In this document: positions 61,654 to 64,000 of the stretch, in pieces | Numbering within the stretch: position 1 is the stretch's first letter | How the letters are laid out: each line of letters begins with the position of its first letter | NCBI RefSeq assembly: GCF_000600335.2 | Contig: NZ_KK088582.1 | Coordinates: 62,001-126,000, forward strand | DNA length: 64,000 nt | Direction of reading: 5' to 3' | From: Rubellimicrobium mesophilum DSM 19309 | GTDB lineage: Bacteria > Pseudomonadota > Alphaproteobacteria > Rhodobacterales > Rhodobacteraceae | Notes under the pieces: model-generated | Told to the model about the DNA's origin: nothing | The model's input: only the letters and a program-made list of their open reading frames with translations | Database searches by the model: none | Position numbers and translations under genes: made by a program

Positions 61654-61858
61654 ATGCGTTCTCCGATGCTGGCCCCCTGTCTGCCCTTGGCAGATTCAGG
61701 TTGGCCCCCTTCGGCACGCCATTGCTCGCTGTCCTCGTTCTTGGCTTTTTGTTGCCATCGACCCGTTAGGGGCGAGGATGCTTGTCCCACAGCGTGCACA
61801 CCAATGCGGGCAGGCTGGGGCGCGAACCTGGACCGTTCGCGCCCCAACCCCAATTTCC

Positions 61859-64000
61859 TCAGCTACACCCGCTCGTCCCCCCGCAGGTATTGCACTTCAT
61901 GCAGGTTCCGTTCCGCACCAGCGTGTAGTTGCCGCATTCGCCGCAGGGGTCGCCCTCGTAGCCCTGGATGCGGGCCTTGTCGCGGGCGCTGATCGTGCTC
62001 GTTGCGATGGCGGTCGTGGAGGTCGAGACCTCGTAGGTCGCCTTGGGCTCGGCGAGGCCGAGGCTCGTGCCGATCAGGTCCTGCGGCAGGCGCTTCCTCA
62101 GGTAGCCCGTGGAGCTGATCTGCTTGAGGAGGTTGAGCGACTGGGTCGCCACGCTCTCGCCCATGGGGACCACGTTCCGCTCCGCCTCGCCCTGCCCCAG
62201 CTCGTCGAAGCTCGGCCCCTTGGGGGCGACATGGGCGAGGTCGGTGCGGTCGAGGTAGCTGATCGCCAGCTCGCGGAAGATGTAGTCGAGGATCGAGGTC
62301 GCGGACTTGATCGAGTCGTTGCCCTGGACCATGCCCGCGGGCTCGAAGCGGGTGAAGGTGAAGGCGTCGACGAACTCCTCCAGGGGGACGCCGTATTGGA
62401 GGCCGACCGAGACGGCGATGGCGAAGTTGTTCATCATCGCCCGGAAGCCCGCGCCTTCCTTGTGCATGTCGAGGAAGATCTCGCCCAGGCGGCCGTCGGC
62501 GTATTCGCCAGTGCGGAGATAGACCTTGTGGCCGCCGATGATCGCCTTCTGGGTGTAGCCCTTGCGGCGGGCGGGAAGCTTGTCGCGCTCGCGCGAGCGG
62601 ACCTCGCGGATGATGACCTTCTCGACGATCTTCTCGGCGAGGACGACGGCCTTCTCGGGCGCGGTGCCGGTGGCGAGCACCTCCTCCGCCTCCTCGTCGC
62701 CGTCGATAAGGGCGGCGGCGAGCGGCTGGGAGAGCTTGGAGCCGTCGCGGTAGAGGGCGTTGGCCTTCACCCCGAGGGACCAGGACAGCATGTAAGCGTC
62801 CTGGCAGTCGGCGATGGTCGCGCCGTTCGGCATGTTGATGGTCTTGGAGATGGCGCCGGAGATGAAGCTCTGGGCGGCGGCCATCATGGTGATGTGGCTC
62901 TCGACCGAGAGGAAGCGCTGACCCTTCTTGCCGCAGGGGTTGGCGCAGTCGAAGACGGAGAGGTGCTCCTCGCGCAGGTGGGGGCGCCTTCGAGGGTCAT
63001 GGTGCCGCAGACGTGGTCGTTGGCGGCGTCGATCTGAGCCCGCGTGAAGCCCAGGTGGCGGAGCATGTCGAAGCCCGGGTCGTTCAGCCGCGCGGCCGGG
63101 ATGCCGAGGGTGCCGGTGCAGAACTCCTCGCCCAGCGTCCACTGGTTGAAGACGAAGCGGATGTCGAAGGCTTGCGGGAGGGCGGCCTCGATCTTCTCGA
63201 TCTCCTCGGGGCCGAAGCCGTGGCCGATGAGGGCGGTGTGGTTGAGGCCGGGGGCGTTGCCGAGCGTGCGGTGGCCGACGGCGTAGGCGATGACCTCCTC
63301 GATCTCGGCGGAGGAGTAGCCGAGCTTGTCCAAGGCGGCGGGGACGGACTGGTTGATGATCTTGAAGTAGCCGCCGCCGGCGAGCTTCTTGAACTTCACC
63401 AAGGCGAAGTCGGGCTCGATGCCGGTGGTGTCGCAGTCCATGACGAGGCCGATCGTGCCGGTGGGCGCGATGACGGTCGTCTGGGCGTTGCGGAAGCCGT
63501 GCGCCTCGCCCAGCGAGAGGGCGTCGTCCCAGGCCTGCATGGCGAGCTCGGAGAGGCGGGCATCGGGAACGTTGGCGTGGTCGAGGGGAACGGGCTTGAC
63601 GGCAAGGTTCTCGTAGCCGCCCGCCTGGCCATGGGCGGCGCGGCGGTGGTTGCGGATGACGCGGAGCATCGACTCGCGGTTGCGGTCGTAGGCGGCGAAG
63701 GCGCCGAGCTCGGCGGCGATCTCGGCGGAGGTGGCGTAGGCGGTGCCGGTCATGATGGCGGTGAGGGCACCGCAGAGGGCGCGGCCTTCGGCCGAGTCGT
63801 AGCCGAGGCCCATGTTCATCAGCAGGCCGCCGATATTGGCGTAGCCGAGGCCCAGGGTGCGGAAGTCGTAGGAGAGCTGAGCGATCTCCTTGGACGGGAA
63901 CTGCGCCATGGTGACGCTGATCTCGAGCGTCAGCGTCCAGAGCTTGACGGCGTGGACGTAGAGGGCCGCGTCGAGCTCCTGCCCGTTCCAGAAGGTCAGG
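61859..64000 (-). CDS. nrdJ: Vitamin B12-dependent ribonucleotide reductase, partial, frameshifted
   Basis: NrdJ is the class II adenosylcobalamin-dependent ribonucleotide reductase, which needs no oxygen and no small subunit. Only the C-terminal two thirds lie in the window; the gene enters from the right edge with [19 protein letters not shown]. The C-terminal zinc-ribbon ([21 protein letters not shown]) is typical of this type and may help thioredoxin-linked re-reduction. The frame breaks near 62981-62985: TLEGAP is followed by TCARSTS, while another frame gives [20 protein letters not shown]. Five Gs where six are expected explain it, a probable sequencing error. Confidence 0.93.
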   Translation of the reverse strand, partial: PDLLERAGARRGPLRPRRQALDADARDQRHHGAVPVQGDRSALLRLPHPGPRLRQYRRPADEHGPRLRLGRRPRPLRCPHRHHDRHRLRHLRRDRRRARRLRRLRPQPRVDAPRHPQPPPRRPWPGGRLREPCRQARSPRPRQRSRCPPLRARHAGLGRRPLAGRGARLPQRPDDRHRAHRHDRPRHGLRHHRHRARLRLGEVQEARRRRLLQDHQPVRPRRLGQARLLLRRDRGGHRLRRRPPHARQRPRPQPHRPHRPRLRPRGDREDRGRPPASLRHPLRLQPVDAGRGVLHRHPRHPGRAAERPGLRHAPPPGLHAGSDRRRQRPRLRHHDPRRRPHLREEHLSVFDCANPCGKKGQRFLSVESHITMMAAAQSFISGAISKTINMPNGATIADCQDAYMLSWSLGVKANALYRDGSKLSQPLAAALIDGDEEAEEVLATGTAPEKAVVLAEKIVEKVIIREVRSRERDKLPARRKGYTQKAIIGGHKVYLRTGEYADGRLGEIFLDMHKEGAGFRAMMNNFAIAVSVGLQYGVPLEEFVDAFTFTRFEPAGMVQGNDSIKSATSILDYIFRELAISYLDRTDLAHVAPKGPSFDELGQGEAERNVVPMGESVATQSLNLLKQISSTGYLRKRLPQDLIGTSLGLAEPKATYEVSTSTTAIATSTISARDKARIQGYEGDPCGECGNYTLVRNGTCMKCNTCGGTSGCS

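Noticed and set aside
1..64000. tRNA, rRNA, CRISPR arrays, transposases or prophage genes
   Set aside because: I looked for TPsiC-like motifs, regularly spaced repeats and transposase or phage signatures and found none apart from the tmRNA acceptor end.

Overview
The window is about 70% G+C and gene-dense. It looks like a chromosomal segment of an alphaproteobacterium of the Rhodobacteraceae/Paracoccaceae (roseobacter-Rubellimicrobium type). The evidence is the block ctaC-ctaB-small TM protein-ctaG-ctaE-SURF1-thrC-M16 peptidase-acetyltransferase, a circularly permuted two-piece tmRNA gene, an alpha-type SspB, the fumC-DUF4169-RHH trio, a Tad pilus locus with an OmpA lipoprotein, and a class II B12-dependent ribonucleotide reductase. 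I see no rRNA, tRNA, CRISPR array, transposase or prophage.

Layout. 0-3.4 kb: creA, a dispersed repeat element, then mtnP, a DUF2927 lipoprotein-like or secreted protein and apt. MtnP releases adenine from methylthioadenosine and Apt returns it to AMP. 3.5-12.5 kb (minus): a FAD-linked 2-hydroxyacid dehydrogenase, then the cytochrome aa3 oxidase assembly operon followed by thrC, an M16 peptidase and a GNAT acetyltransferase. 12.7-23.2 kb (mostly plus): tldD, small metabolic and membrane genes, dprA, topA and a 3-oxoacid CoA-transferase. 23.2-36.5 kb: a lytic transglycosylase and a complete Tad/Flp pilus locus (two pilins, CpaB, CpaC, OmpA, CpaE, CpaF, TadB, TadC, two TPR lipoproteins, a prepilin peptidase and an AAA ATPase). 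36.6-43.5 kb: a reductase, a second repeat element, a retropepsin-like protease, a PIN protein, rlmI, the Entner-Doudoroff pair edd-eda behind a LacI-type operator, and a tandem LCCL protein. 43.6-49.9 kb: tmRNA, a VWA protein, chrA, sspB, fumC with two coupled small genes, and ccdA. 50-57.5 kb: a third repeat element, a TauE permease, and dadA divergent from the glycine cleavage operon gcvTHP. 57.5-64 kb: a lactonase/FAH pair, a TfoX-C protein, a small lytic transglycosylase, a partial fourth repeat, small genes of lower G+C, and nrdJ running off the right edge.

Two observations cut across the annotation. First, a family of dispersed intergenic elements (three long copies near 0.8, 37.3 and 50.2 kb and one partial inverted copy near 60.7 kb) shares a hairpin with loop TTGCGT, then at a fixed distance the motif TTAAC(N8)GGCATCC, then a tiny Shine-Dalgarno-preceded ORF and further hairpins. 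The same TTAACC(N7)GCTATCC motif lies in front of dprA. I do not recognise this family, and it is my best candidate for something undescribed. Second, six single-base frameshifts fall in five conserved genes (ctaB, cpaF twice, rlmI, gcvP, nrdJ). Each is repaired by one base and in each testable case repair gives a full-length protein, so I read them as sequencing errors rather than decay.
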